In this document: positions 1 through 8,879 of the stretch, piece after piece | Position numbering within the stretch: the stretch's first letter is position 1 | How the letters are laid out: each line of letters begins with the position of its first letter | Position numbers and translations under genes: made by a program | Assembly: GCA_049724395.1 (NCBI GenBank) | Contig: JAUGWO010000256.1 | Location: 1-55,324 of the forward strand | Reading direction: 5' to 3' | DNA: 55,324 nucleotides | Source of the DNA: Spongospora subterranea f. sp. subterranea | Lineage: Eukaryota; Endomyxa: Phytomyxea; Phytomyxea; Plasmodiophorida | Notes under the pieces: generated by a model | What the model was told of the DNA's origin: nothing | The model's input: the letters and a program-made list of their open reading frames with translations, nothing else | The model's database searches: none

Positions 1-13
1 CAAGAGTATATTA

Positions 14-38
14 CTCCCTCTGTTCGGAAATAAAGGTC
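14..38 (+). repeat. Left terminal inverted repeat of the mariner-like element
   Basis: A 25-bp end starting CTCCCTCTGTTCGG, preceded by TA. It pairs with 1254-1278 on the opposite strand, 23 of 25 positions matching. Confidence 0.85.
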
Positions 39-509
39 CTGTTTGAAAAAAGTGCGGGGATTAAGGTTGTTTTATGCGCAACCTCGTATCATAGAACTGG
101 ATAATGACCCGCGACGCGCGCGTCAAGTGCTTTGCTCTCCCGAAATTTTGAGCCTCGACGCTCATTTCAAACTAAAGTTAGATCAAAATGAAAACTAGGG
201 TTCACGGGAGATTTTTCAGCGGCACCGCCACCTCGTCATTGTTGAACTAGCACCTGACAACATGACTGCACCTGCAGGAGACCTAAGCCGAGCTGGAGAA
301 GCCATGCCGGTTTTTCCAAAGGAAATAGCCGACGAGCAGCAAACCTCGGAATTCGTATCGTTCCTGAGAAGTTCGCTGATAGAAAAGGACAAAAAAACCT
401 CACTGACGACAAGAGTCGTGTAATATACGAATATGTCTTGAGGATGAGTGATTCAGGAAAGTTCGTTTCTTGGTTCAATTGCCTCAGCAAGCAGTCAATT
501 TGCCGTTTC

Positions 510-842
510 AGGCAGAACTGTGAGTAGGATTTGGGACTTCCGCCGTCCAGTGCTGTTCACACAAACGAGGAAAGGTTGGACCAAAGAAAACAGTCGTTGA
601 TCCTGAAAGAATGTTTTTGGAGGGCATCTATTGACATGGAGAAAGATAAGCTTAAAGACATGTTTTTAACTCTCCAGCAATGCAGTATGGAGATCATGAA
701 GGTCAAGGGGGGCAACAATTATAAGATGCCTCACATGGGCAAGGAACGGCTCAGGCGCCAAGGTGATGTTCCAGACAATTTACCCTGCGACATTGCAGTT
801 TTGCATCAAGGAAAGCAGGATGCACAGAGTGGTGATGAATAA
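510..842 (+). pseudogene. Mariner-like transposase remnant (N-terminal scrap fused to C-terminus)
   Basis: The last ~65 residues read MEKDKLKDMF...LQQC..EIMKVKGGNNYKMPHMGK and end at a stop at 842. This matches the C-terminal signature of plant-type mariner transposases (EIMKVKGGN.YK.PHM.K). Upstream, in other frames, lie short stretches with VSRIW and KVGPKKTVVDPE, typical of the N-terminal DNA-binding half. The segments are out of frame with each other and the D,D,D catalytic core is absent, so this is a dead gene. The C-terminal segment is repeated at 1308-1514. Confidence 0.75.
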
Positions 843-1026
843 AAAATTCTTTAATGGACCGGTCTTCAAACTTTTGCCTGTCCACTTTATCAAATTAAAC
901 CTTGAAAGCGTCAACAAGTTCGTCAGCCGCCAAGGCCATCATTACGAAGAATTCAATGATGGCCTTGGAAGTTCTGAAGCAGCGAACGCAGGATGCACTG
1001 AGCTTTGATTGTGCAGAACCATCAAT

Positions 1027-1262
1027 GAGACCTTTATTTCCGAACATTAAAAATAGGTGCGTGAGACCTTTATTTCCGAACATTAAAAATAGGTGCGTGA
1101 GACCTTTATTTCCGAACATTAAAAATAGGTGCGTGAGACCTTTATTTCCGAACATTAAAAATAGGTGCGTGAGACCTTTATTTCCGAAATTTAAAAATAG
1201 GTGCGTGAGACCTTTATTTCCGAAATTTAAAAATAGGTGCGTGAGGTGCGTGAGACCTTTAT
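1027..1262 (+). repeat. 36-bp tandem repeat built on the mariner right end
   Basis: Six to seven head-to-tail 36-bp units, each beginning GAGACCTTTATTTCCGAA and continuing with a T-poor spacer ending GTGCGT. The first four units share one spacer form (CATTAAAA) and the next two a second (ATTTAAAA). The last unit is the transposon's right inverted repeat itself. Because 36 is a multiple of three, both strands stay open, but no gene is implied. Confidence 0.9.
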
Positions 1263-1278
1263 TTCCGAACGCAGGGAG
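1254..1278 (-). repeat. Right terminal inverted repeat of the mariner-like element
   Basis: A 25-bp inverted copy of the left end, followed by TA. Its inner 16 bases are also the start of each unit of the adjacent 36-bp tandem array. Confidence 0.85.
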
Positions 1279-1307
1279 TACGTGATTTTGTGTCACCTAT
1301 TTGCGCT

Positions 1308-1553
1308 GTTTTTGGAGGGCACCTATTGACATGGAGAAAGATAAGCTTAAAGACATGTTTTCAACTCTCCAGCAATGCAGTATGGAACAATTATAAGATG
1401 CCTCACATGGGCAAGGAACGGCTCAGGCGCCAAGGTGATGTTCCAGACAATTTACCCTGCGACATTGCAGTTTTGCATCAAGCAAAGCAGGATGCACAGA
1501 GTGGTGATGAATAAAATTTTTTCAATGGACCCGTTTTTCAAACTTTTCCCGCA
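1308..1553 (+). mobile_element. Second mariner-like fragment (transposase C-terminus)
   Basis: Near-copy of 613-870: the same transposase C-terminal coding stretch ending at a stop at 1514, plus about 40 bases of 3' sequence. About 27 bases present in the first copy around the EIMKVKGG motif are missing here. It lies outside the right inverted repeat of the first element and has no ends of its own. It runs directly into the 39-bp satellite, so it is a truncated separate copy or a duplication. Confidence 0.75.
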
Positions 1554-3752
1554 AACCTTGACGCAAATCCTCAAATTAGGCCTACGTACTCAAACCTTGA
1601 CGCAAATCCTCAAATTAGGCCTACGTACTCAAACCTTGACGCAAATCCTCAAATTAGGCCTACGTACTCAAACCTTGACGCAAATCCTCAAATTAGGCCT
1701 ACGTACTCAAACCTTGACGCAAATCCTCAAATTAGGCCTACGTACTCAAACCTTGACGCAAATCCTCAAATTAGGCCTACGTACTCAAACCTTGACGCAA
1801 ATCCTCAAATTAGGCCTACGTACTCAAACCTTGACGCAAATCCTCAAATTAGGCCTACGTACTCAAACCTTGACGCAAATCCTCAAATTAGGCCTACGTA
1901 CTCAAACCTTGACGCACATCCTCAAATTAGGCCTACGTACTCAAACCTTGACGCAAATTCTCAAATTAGGCCTACGTACTCAAACCTTGACGCACATCCT
2001 CAAATTAGGCCTCAAACGCGGCGAAAACAGAGACTCTGTTCCCTCGTTGAAACGGTTGGCGTACCAGAGCTGGCGTGTTGATCCTAGACCATCCATGACG
2101 ACGCAAACAGTCGCGACCGTCTTTGCGCGTTTCGTCCAGGAAAACTAGTTGCTCAGGATAGGAATAGATTCGCGAAACCTTGACGCAGCGCGCACATCCT
2201 CAAATTAGGCCTACGTACTCAAACCTTGACGCACATCCTCAAATTAGGCCTACGTACTTTAAACCTTGACGCACATCCTCAAATTAGTCGCCTACGTACT
2301 CATACCTTGACGCAAATTCTCAAATTAGGCCTACGTACTCAAACCTTGACGCACATCCTCAAATTAGGCCTACGTACTCAAACCTTGACGCAAATTCTCA
2401 AATTAGGCCTACGTACTCAAACCTTGACGCAAATCCTCAAATTAGGCCTACGTACTCAAACCTTGACGCACATCCTCAAATTAGGCCTACGTATCAAACC
2501 TTGACGCACATCCTCAAATTACGCAAATTCTCAAATTAGGCCTACGTACTCAAACCTTGACGCACATCCTCAAATTAGGCCTACGTACTCAAACCTTGAC
2601 GCACATCCTCAAATTACGCAAATTCTCAAATTAGGCCTACGTACTCAAACCTTGACGCACATCCTCAAATTAGGCCTACGTACTCAAACCTTGACGCACA
2701 TCCTCAAATTAGGCCTACGTACTCAAACCTTGACGCACATCCTCAACCAATTAGGCCTACGTACTCAAACCTTGACGCACATCCTCAAATTAGGCCTACG
2801 TACTCAAACCTTGACGCACATCCTCAAATTAGGCCTACGTACTCAAACCTTGACGCAAATTCTCAAATTAGGCCTACGTACTTCTTGATTAAAACATCCT
2901 CAAATTAGGCCTACGTTTACTCAAACCTTGACGCAAATTCTCAAATTAGGCCTACGTACTCAAACCTTGACGCAAATCCTCAAATTAGGCCTACGTACTC
3001 AAACCTTGACGCAAATCCTCAAATTAGGCCTACGTACTCAAACCTTGACGCACATCCTCAAATTAGGCCTACGTACTCAAACCTTGACGCAAATCCTCAA
3101 ATTAGGCCTACGTACTCAAACCTTGACGCAAATCCTCAAATTAGGCCTACGTACTCAAACCTTGACGCACATCCTCAAATTAGGCCTACGTACTCAAACC
3201 TTGACGCAAATCCTCAAATTAGGCCTACGTACTAAACCTTGACGCAAATCCTCAAATTAGGCCTACGTACTCAAACCTTGACGCACATCCTCAAATTAGG
3301 CCTACGTACTCAAACCTTGACGCACATCCTCAAATTAGGCCTACGTACTCAAACCTTGACGCAAATCCTCAAATTAGGCCTACGTACTCAAACCTTGACG
3401 CAAATCCTCAAATTAGGCCTACGTACTCAAACCTTGACGCACATCCTCAAATTAGGCCTACGTACTCAAACCTTGACGCACATCCTCAAATTAGGCCTAC
3501 GTACTCAAACCTTGACGCACATCCTCAAATTAGGCCTACGTACTCAAACCTTGACGCACATCCTCAAATTAGGCCTACGTACTCAAACCTTGACGCAAAC
3601 CAAATTAGGCCTACGTACTCAAACCTTGACGCAAATCCTCAAATTAGGCCTACGTACTCAAACCTTGACGCACATCCTCAAATTAGGCCTACGTACTCAA
3701 ACCTTGACGCACATCCTCAAATTAGGCCTACGTACTCAAACCTTGACGCAAA
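1553..3752 (+). repeat. 39-bp satellite/minisatellite array
   Basis: Direct tandem repeat, unit about TCAAACCTTGACGCAAATCC plus TCAAATTAGGCCTACGTAC. Period 39 was measured from successive ACGCAAATCC starts (1561, 1600 and so on). There are about 50 units in two blocks separated by unique sequence at 2013-2188. The main variants are CAAATCC, CACATCC and CAAATTC at one site. A few units are truncated or joined out of register around 2500-2640, 2745, 2885 and 3600. Each unit carries the palindromes AGGCCT and TACGTA. As 39 is a multiple of three, a 13-residue repeat stays open in one frame, which is a by-product and not a gene. Confidence 0.95.
2013..2188. other. Unique sequence interrupting the 39-bp array
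   Basis: About 175 bases with no similarity to the repeat unit, GC-richer, with several CGCGA and CGCGT words. No open gene, inverted ends or target duplication is visible. It could be captured flanking DNA or an old insertion. Confidence 0.6.
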
Positions 3753-3804
3753 TTTCGGCAAATTTGCGTTTGCGCGATTTCTGGAAGTCACATGTCGAAA
3801 TCCA

Positions 3805-4565
3805 ATGTCGTCGTCGCCGTTGCTGGACGCGTTCTTGCATGCACAAGAAAAAGCATTGGCTGCGGCCGATGCTTTGGCCAATGCTCCGGCCAATGCCGAT
3901 CTCCGGGATGCCGCCGACCGCGCCGCCGCCGCCCGTGACTCAGCTGAGCGAGTCTACCTGGCGCCGCCCCACGCCACAAGTACGTTTGCCATAATTTCAC
4001 ATTATTGCCGAAAATCTTACCTGCTCTGTCTAATTACTTTAGCGAAAAAACAGAAGGCGTACAAGATGCTGAGTGTGGCTTCATCATGCCGAAAATATCT
4101 GGATGCAATTGCTGCAAAGTTGGCGTTTTTCTACGATTTTGACACAAGTCGCACGGCACCTACAATTGGCGACGTTTTGCGTGCGCGCGATGGAAGGAGT
4201 TGGGGGTTCAGGCTTTTATCCATACGTGTAACCGTTTGGGATGATGAAGGGTATGAACGCACTATTGCAAAGGGATCGCCTCTTATTCAAACGCCCCTAC
4301 CCAATCTTTTCACTGATGATGAGTGGAAAACGATTCGCGAATTCAACTTCGATATTAACGAAAAAAATCATAGCGCACGCATTCCGGAAGAGCATCAAGG
4401 AAATATTCTCGTGGAAATCCTTACATCGTCATCCCTCACGCTAAGTTTACACCAGAACAGGTCAAATTTCTACAACTTATCGGTTACAAGGCTCAAATTT
4501 TCTCCCGCCCTGATATCCTGCAAGTGAAGGATGAGGATGCGGAATCGATGGACTCCGTGTTTTAG
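3805..4565 (+). CDS. Hypothetical protein, intron-containing, immediately downstream of the satellite
   Basis: The reading frame opens at ATG 3805 with an alanine-rich, helix-prone N-terminus (about residues 5-50, charged and possibly coiled). A likely 63-nt intron (3980-4042, GT...AG with CTAAT near the acceptor) is removed in frame. A more ordered region follows, containing WGFRLLSIRVTVWDDEGYER and LFTDDEWKTIREF. The C-terminus appears to lie in a different frame, reading KFTPEQVKFLQLIGYKAQ and ending at TAG 4563-4565. This needs either a very short intron (GT 4411 to AG 4445, 35 nt) or a frameshift near 4400. AATAAA at 4589-4594 could be the poly(A) signal. I do not recognise the family. 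The start codon is only about 50 bases from the satellite, so little room is left for a unique promoter. Confidence 0.6.
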
Positions 4566-4588
4566 CACTATTACGAAAATTGAAATAT

Positions 4589-4594
4589 AATAAA
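4589..4594 (+). promoter_or_regulatory. Possible poly(A) signal
   Basis: AATAAA 24 bases after the stop at 4565, in an A/T-rich stretch between two convergent coding regions. Confidence 0.4.
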
Positions 4595-4618
4595 AATCAA
4601 TATCATTTCATCTCAAAA

Positions 4619-4882
4619 CTATAAAAACATCATATTTACAAATAAATAACCAGATCCATCCTCAATTTGTTTCAATACTCTTCCACTTTTATCCTCGTTC
4701 ACCCAGTTACCGCAAGTACCGTGCGATTCACAAGAGCGACCGTTGCTATCGGAATGTAACCCGACGATTTCGCCAAGTCCCACATTATCCATTGGGTATT
4801 GAACCGAGATTACAGGGTTTGTATACTGCACATAAAAATGTACATAGGGGGGGCCAAGACTCCAAGGGGGCCAGGACACCAA
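4619..4882 (-). CDS. Hypothetical small protein or 3' exon
   Basis: Minus-strand open frame. The convincing part is its C-terminal ~65 residues, with the motif YPMDNVGLGEIVGLHSDSNG followed by a Cys/His-spaced stretch (C-x3-H-x2-C). The N-terminal residues, read through a G/C-run stretch, look non-coding. A possible splice acceptor (TTTTATGTGCAG on the minus strand, near 4830) would make this a terminal exon whose upstream exons were not found. It is tail-to-tail with the gene at 3805-4565, about 53 bases between stops. The family is not recognised, and it may be a gene relic. Confidence 0.35.
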   Translation of the reverse strand: MVSWPPWSLGPPYVHFYVQYTNPVISVQYPMDNVGLGEIVGLHSDSNGRSCESHGTCGNWVNEDKSGRVLKQIEDGSGYLFVNMMFL

Positions 4883-6999
4883 AGTCTACGGTAGTGATAT
4901 TGATCGACAAATCAGAGCAGCAGACTCGATACAAACTTGAAGCCAGTTAACCGGAACCGTTTGAGAAATAGATTCTTTGCGGATCGAGAATCGATGTCGC
5001 AGCAGCACTCTGGTGAGCTACTACAGTAGCTCAGTTGGTCGCGATTTCGCATCGTCAAATCACGGCGATTCGGGCATTGATTGCCGAGTATGACTATCCT
5101 CAATCGGATTGATCCACAAACGACATCCCCAACAACGGAGAGATAACGCCATTGTTACAGACTGATCAGATTATGACAACTAATTGAAAAGAACCCAGGA
5201 GGTGATTCACAATACCGACCAGTTTACCAGAAACGGATGAAATTCGAATACCGGTGGTAAAACGACAAACCGGCGAGCGGGAACTGCATTAGCACTGACA
5301 GAATATCGCCCAATATCAATGGAATCCCACTGGTGTCGTTGTCAGGCACCATGTCGGGATAGGGAAAGAGTGGATAGGGTGATTGAGGGGATTAGAACAG
5401 GTCGGCCGTGGGAAGAAAGGGGATGAACCACAATTATGGTGAAATACCATGATAGTATTGGAAACCTCCCAGTTGAACAGGGTCTTCTTGTCCAAAGTCC
5501 TCCTGACATCACCACCTTCATCAACAACACAATATCTCAACACCTTCTCAACTCGATTTGATCTTATAATGTACAGTCTGTACTAGGGCGAAAAAACTTG
5601 ATTGACCGTCGAAGGGCCGTTCATATTCCGATGTCAATTGGGCTGATCCCTCCAGGGCGACCCATAATCACCTCTTCACCAAATCAACTCACCACGTTTG
5701 ACCGAAGTTTCCTCATCAACAAGTAGTCAAGTTCCTTTTGGGCCATGGTCAATGGCACATGTATTCGGACAACCAGCCATATCCTGGTCGTACTGGCTCA
5801 TGTGGCACCGGTCAACGATCGATGACAATGGCGAGCACGATTGGTGTGAGATGATGATCACATCCATCAGTGAGGTACCGCTAATACATCACCCACGACA
5901 TTGGCGATCTGGGATCACGGTCGTACCATATCAGGGAACAGATAGATGACCTCCTCACGTTTATATCAGGGCGACTCCCGCCCTGATATAACGGGGCGGT
6001 CATGGTCGTCCACGAACAGGAACGATTATTCGGCAGTTGATATCAACGTGCGATTACACGGTCTCTGTTGTCAAACGGCTATGTGGGGTGCGATTAGGTG
6101 ATTTGCCGCCCATGATTCGACTGCCCCGTTCAGGTATTCTTTGGTCGAAACCGTCGTCTTGTTGGCACAATGTTTCTCTGTGGTCTCCCCGGAGATGATC
6201 ATCATCGGCAGTTCCTTGTCATCGCACTCAACGCCAACACTTTATCGCCGCCACGACAGCCAGTTGGTTTTGGCGCCAATCTTCCCAATCGATTGAAACC
6301 CTGCTGTTCATGTGCTCAAGGAACATCCCCATTTGACCAATTATTGCATAAGTTTTGATGAAAACAATGCGGAATTGTGCCGAAAATGGGATTGTATAAC
6401 TGTCCCGTTGACCAAACGTCGCTTTGACAATAGATCAGAGGGAGTTATGACCTGTTGGGTTTTAAAGGGCATTTGGCCGATCGCAGACAGAGATGTGCTC
6501 GTATCTTTACAAGTTATCAATCGCCTGACAGTTAATCGGCTTGACCAAGATCAGATCGCGATTGATCAGCGCAATAAGCGAATTGTCTCGGTCACGGTTA
6601 TCGGACAGATTTCCCAACAGCAATCAGACCAGGTCTGACAATGACCAACAACGGTTATGGGATCATGATCACGACAAGAAATTCACCTCATTGGGATAGA
6701 CGAGCGCTCGGACCAGAACGACAAACAGATGTGCTGATTCTGTTGATCAACATTGATTCGTCAAATCCACAATCTCCAAATCGTCGTCATTGATTCGTCA
6801 GATTCCCATCTCCCAATCGTCTCACTTTACATTTAGTCCAAGATTCCTCCAAGACATTAGGGTTTACATGGAGATCATCATCGAGCAATCGGGTGATTGG
6901 TGCTGGCCGTCGTTGCTCACGTGCGCAATATGGATTGTTTCTTGAATTGATCCAGGGTACTTGTGAATCAAGTTGCGTTCAACTTGGCATCGGATCCCC
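4883..6999. other. No recognisable gene (about 2.1 kb)
   Basis: Short open frames exist on both strands, but none shows a recognisable motif, consistent composition or splice context. The sequence is rich in GATC and CGATT words. A short inverted pair, TATCAGGGCG and CGCCCTGATA, lies at 5964-5980. I see no transposon ends. Confidence 0.5.
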
Positions 7000-7009
7000 G
7001 GTCACATTC

Positions 7010-8008
7010 ATGGCGAACAATACTCTCCAGGATGATTTCAAATCGCACCAGTTCGGCGGAACCGCTCTGATTGCCGTATTCGGTGGCGTATTCGCAATCC
7101 AGCTGGTTTACAACACCTGGTATCGCACTAGCAAAGGTCGCAATGCTGTTGTGGGGAAGGAGCTGGCGGCGATCAATATCCTGGCCAGTCTGGTGGCGAT
7201 ACTCGCTGGGTTTATCCCTATTGTCGATAGTTCATGGTGTCATTATAATCTCGCGTTGGAGATATTCTGTCGGGACAATCGTCTGTATATGTCCAATCAC
7301 CGCTAATCGTCCCGATCAGATGAGAACGCCGCCAATCAGATCTACCTTGATCGCGTCGCGTGTGTGTTCTATCTCCATGATGTGACAGTCAAAAAGCGGT
7401 TAACGGTCGCATTGATTGTAATATCCTGTTCATCTCGTTGTTCGTTGGTTGTGATCTCGTCTGTTCAGGTCTACTATCTGGCTCTGATGACGGGCGGGGC
7501 TTGGTATGCGATCAGCAACACCGGTTTGATCGCCGAACCCAACGACAGGAGCGAGATGGCCTGTGTTCTCCTGCTGGAATCGCAATCGGGCACGGTTCGC
7601 ACCATCTCCCTTGTCATATCGGGATTGTTAACCGCCGCCGTCATCGCCTCATCAATGTACATGTTGGCCAAGGGCGTCTTCGGCTTCTACGAGTTCTTCC
7701 AATCGACCAAACAGATACAATCGACCAGTAATACATTTGTCGTCCTGAAACTGGTGTTCGCCAAGAAGTTCCTGGACCTGCTCCTGGTGTCCTTTGACGG
7801 GGTCTCCATATTCTTATCGTTAAACGCGGAATTGGGTCAATTCACATTCCGATTATTCACTCATGTTATGTCGCTTGGACTGAGCCTGTTCATCCTGTTG
7901 AAAGTTTATTTTAAGGTGAAGGCGGCCAAGACCGTTCAGGTGACACGTCTGGTCAAGACACCTGTTAAAGGAACGGCCGCCGCCACCAATCAAGCTGGCG
8001 CCACATGA
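7010..8008 (+). CDS. Multi-pass membrane protein, spliced; possible 7TM receptor-like protein
   Basis: Exon 1 starts at ATG 7010 (MANNTLQDDF) and encodes two hydrophobic helices (TALIAVFGGVFAIQLVY and INILASLVAILAGFIPIV). The downstream block is in the same frame up to TGA 8006-8008. It adds four or five helices (around VALIVISC...VVISSVQVYYLAL, TISLVISGLLTAAVIASSMY, FLDLLLVSFDGVSIFLSL and HVMSLGLSLFILLKVYF) and a short basic C-tail. A stop at 7304 lies between them, so an intron must be removed. One in-frame choice is 7239-7319 (81 nt), but donor and acceptor are not certain and acceptors near 7339 or 7468 are alternatives. The total of six to seven helices and the proximity to a 7TM-RGS gene on the same strand suggest a signalling receptor. 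That is inference, as no family motif was recognised. Confidence 0.55.
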
Positions 8009-8879
8009 TCTCCATAAACAATCAGATTAACGATCGCTCGACCAGCGCTTCACGACATAACTTGAAACTGGTACAATTGTGAAGCCGATCGTTCGAGAAG
8101 ATGTTTTATCAGAGTCGCGACGTTCTGAACACATCAAACGCGTATGGGGGTGATGGTGATGGGAATTAATCAGGTAATTTTGAGAGAGAAAGTCGGTGGA
8201 GTCTGTAGTTATTGATGGAGAGAACGGCTGGAAACCACCCACGATCATTGGATTGGCACATTCCAATATGGGAGATAGCGATTGAACCAATCTTCAACCT
8301 ATCAATTTTGCACCGTCCGAAATAGTTGATCATCTCCTCGGTTCGAATTGGTAGGTTGGATCTATATTGGTTGAGACGTCCCTCTAATGTCTGAGGATGT
8401 GATATTATCGATATTCTGTGTATTATTCTGATCAAGTCCCCCTATCACATGTCCTAATGAGGGACCTGCAGTGGTTTATAGTCCAATTATTACAGATGGC
8501 CTGACAGGATACAACTGGATCATCTGTTGACCAACAACTGATTCACCTCGAATTCCAAAAAGATCTTCCAGAGACGTCGATTGATCCTTTGCCTGCAAAG
8601 GAGGTTGATATAACTCATGAATTAGCATTATCCCATTGGCAATTGGGGGCAACATTGAGACTGATCGTTGATGGACATATTGTGCACATTTATAATCATT
8701 GAAAGCCCCATGCGATCCGGCCCAATACGGAGGGCAAGAACAACATTTCAATATATTGTGCTAGTTGCTCCTGAGGTTCCCCCGGAAAACTTGATCGTTG
8801 GATGTGCCACTACTCGGCCAACAGTAGCTTCTTCTCACCCAGCGGTATATAAATCATGATCGGACAGCCAATGCACGTC
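8009..8879. other. No recognisable gene (about 0.9 kb)
   Basis: Spacer downstream of the membrane-protein gene. Open frames are short and unconvincing, and no repeats or transposon ends were seen. Confidence 0.5.

Larger units (their letters stand above)
14..1278 (+). mobile_element. Mariner-like (plant/Stowaway-type) DNA transposon, internally deleted
   Basis: A Tc1/mariner-superfamily element bounded by 25-bp inverted repeats that differ at two positions and flanked by TA on both sides (12-13 and 1279-1280), the usual mariner target duplication. The ends resemble the CTCCCT...GTTC termini of plant mariner-like and Stowaway elements. Inside are a piece of the transposase N-terminal region (about 510-610, with a VSRIW motif) and the transposase C-terminus (about 616-842). 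The catalytic core between them is missing, so the copy is about 1.27 kb and cannot be autonomous. The right third is filled by a 36-bp tandem repeat. Family assignment rests on the ends plus the C-terminal protein motifs. Confidence 0.85.

Noticed and set aside
902-1296. Overlapping open frames on both strands over the 36-bp array
   Set aside because: Repeat period is divisible by three, so both strands stay open. There is no protein-family support.
1375-2148. 257-residue open frame across the mariner fragment and satellite
   Set aside because: Most of it is the 13-residue translation of a 39-bp tandem repeat, kept open because 39 is divisible by three. The first part is mariner sequence out of its own frame.
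1553-3752. CRISPR-like look of the 39-bp array
   Set aside because: Units are directly abutting with no unique spacers, and the setting is eukaryotic.
4241-4444. Separate small gene inside 3805-4565
   Set aside because: It overlaps the better-supported frame. It may only mark the uncertain frame change near 4400.
5698-6638. Series of short open frames on the plus strand
   Set aside because: Unrelated frames, no motifs, no splice or composition signal. Treated as non-coding.
7474-7671. Minus-strand open frame within the membrane-protein gene
   Set aside because: Shadow of the plus-strand coding sequence.
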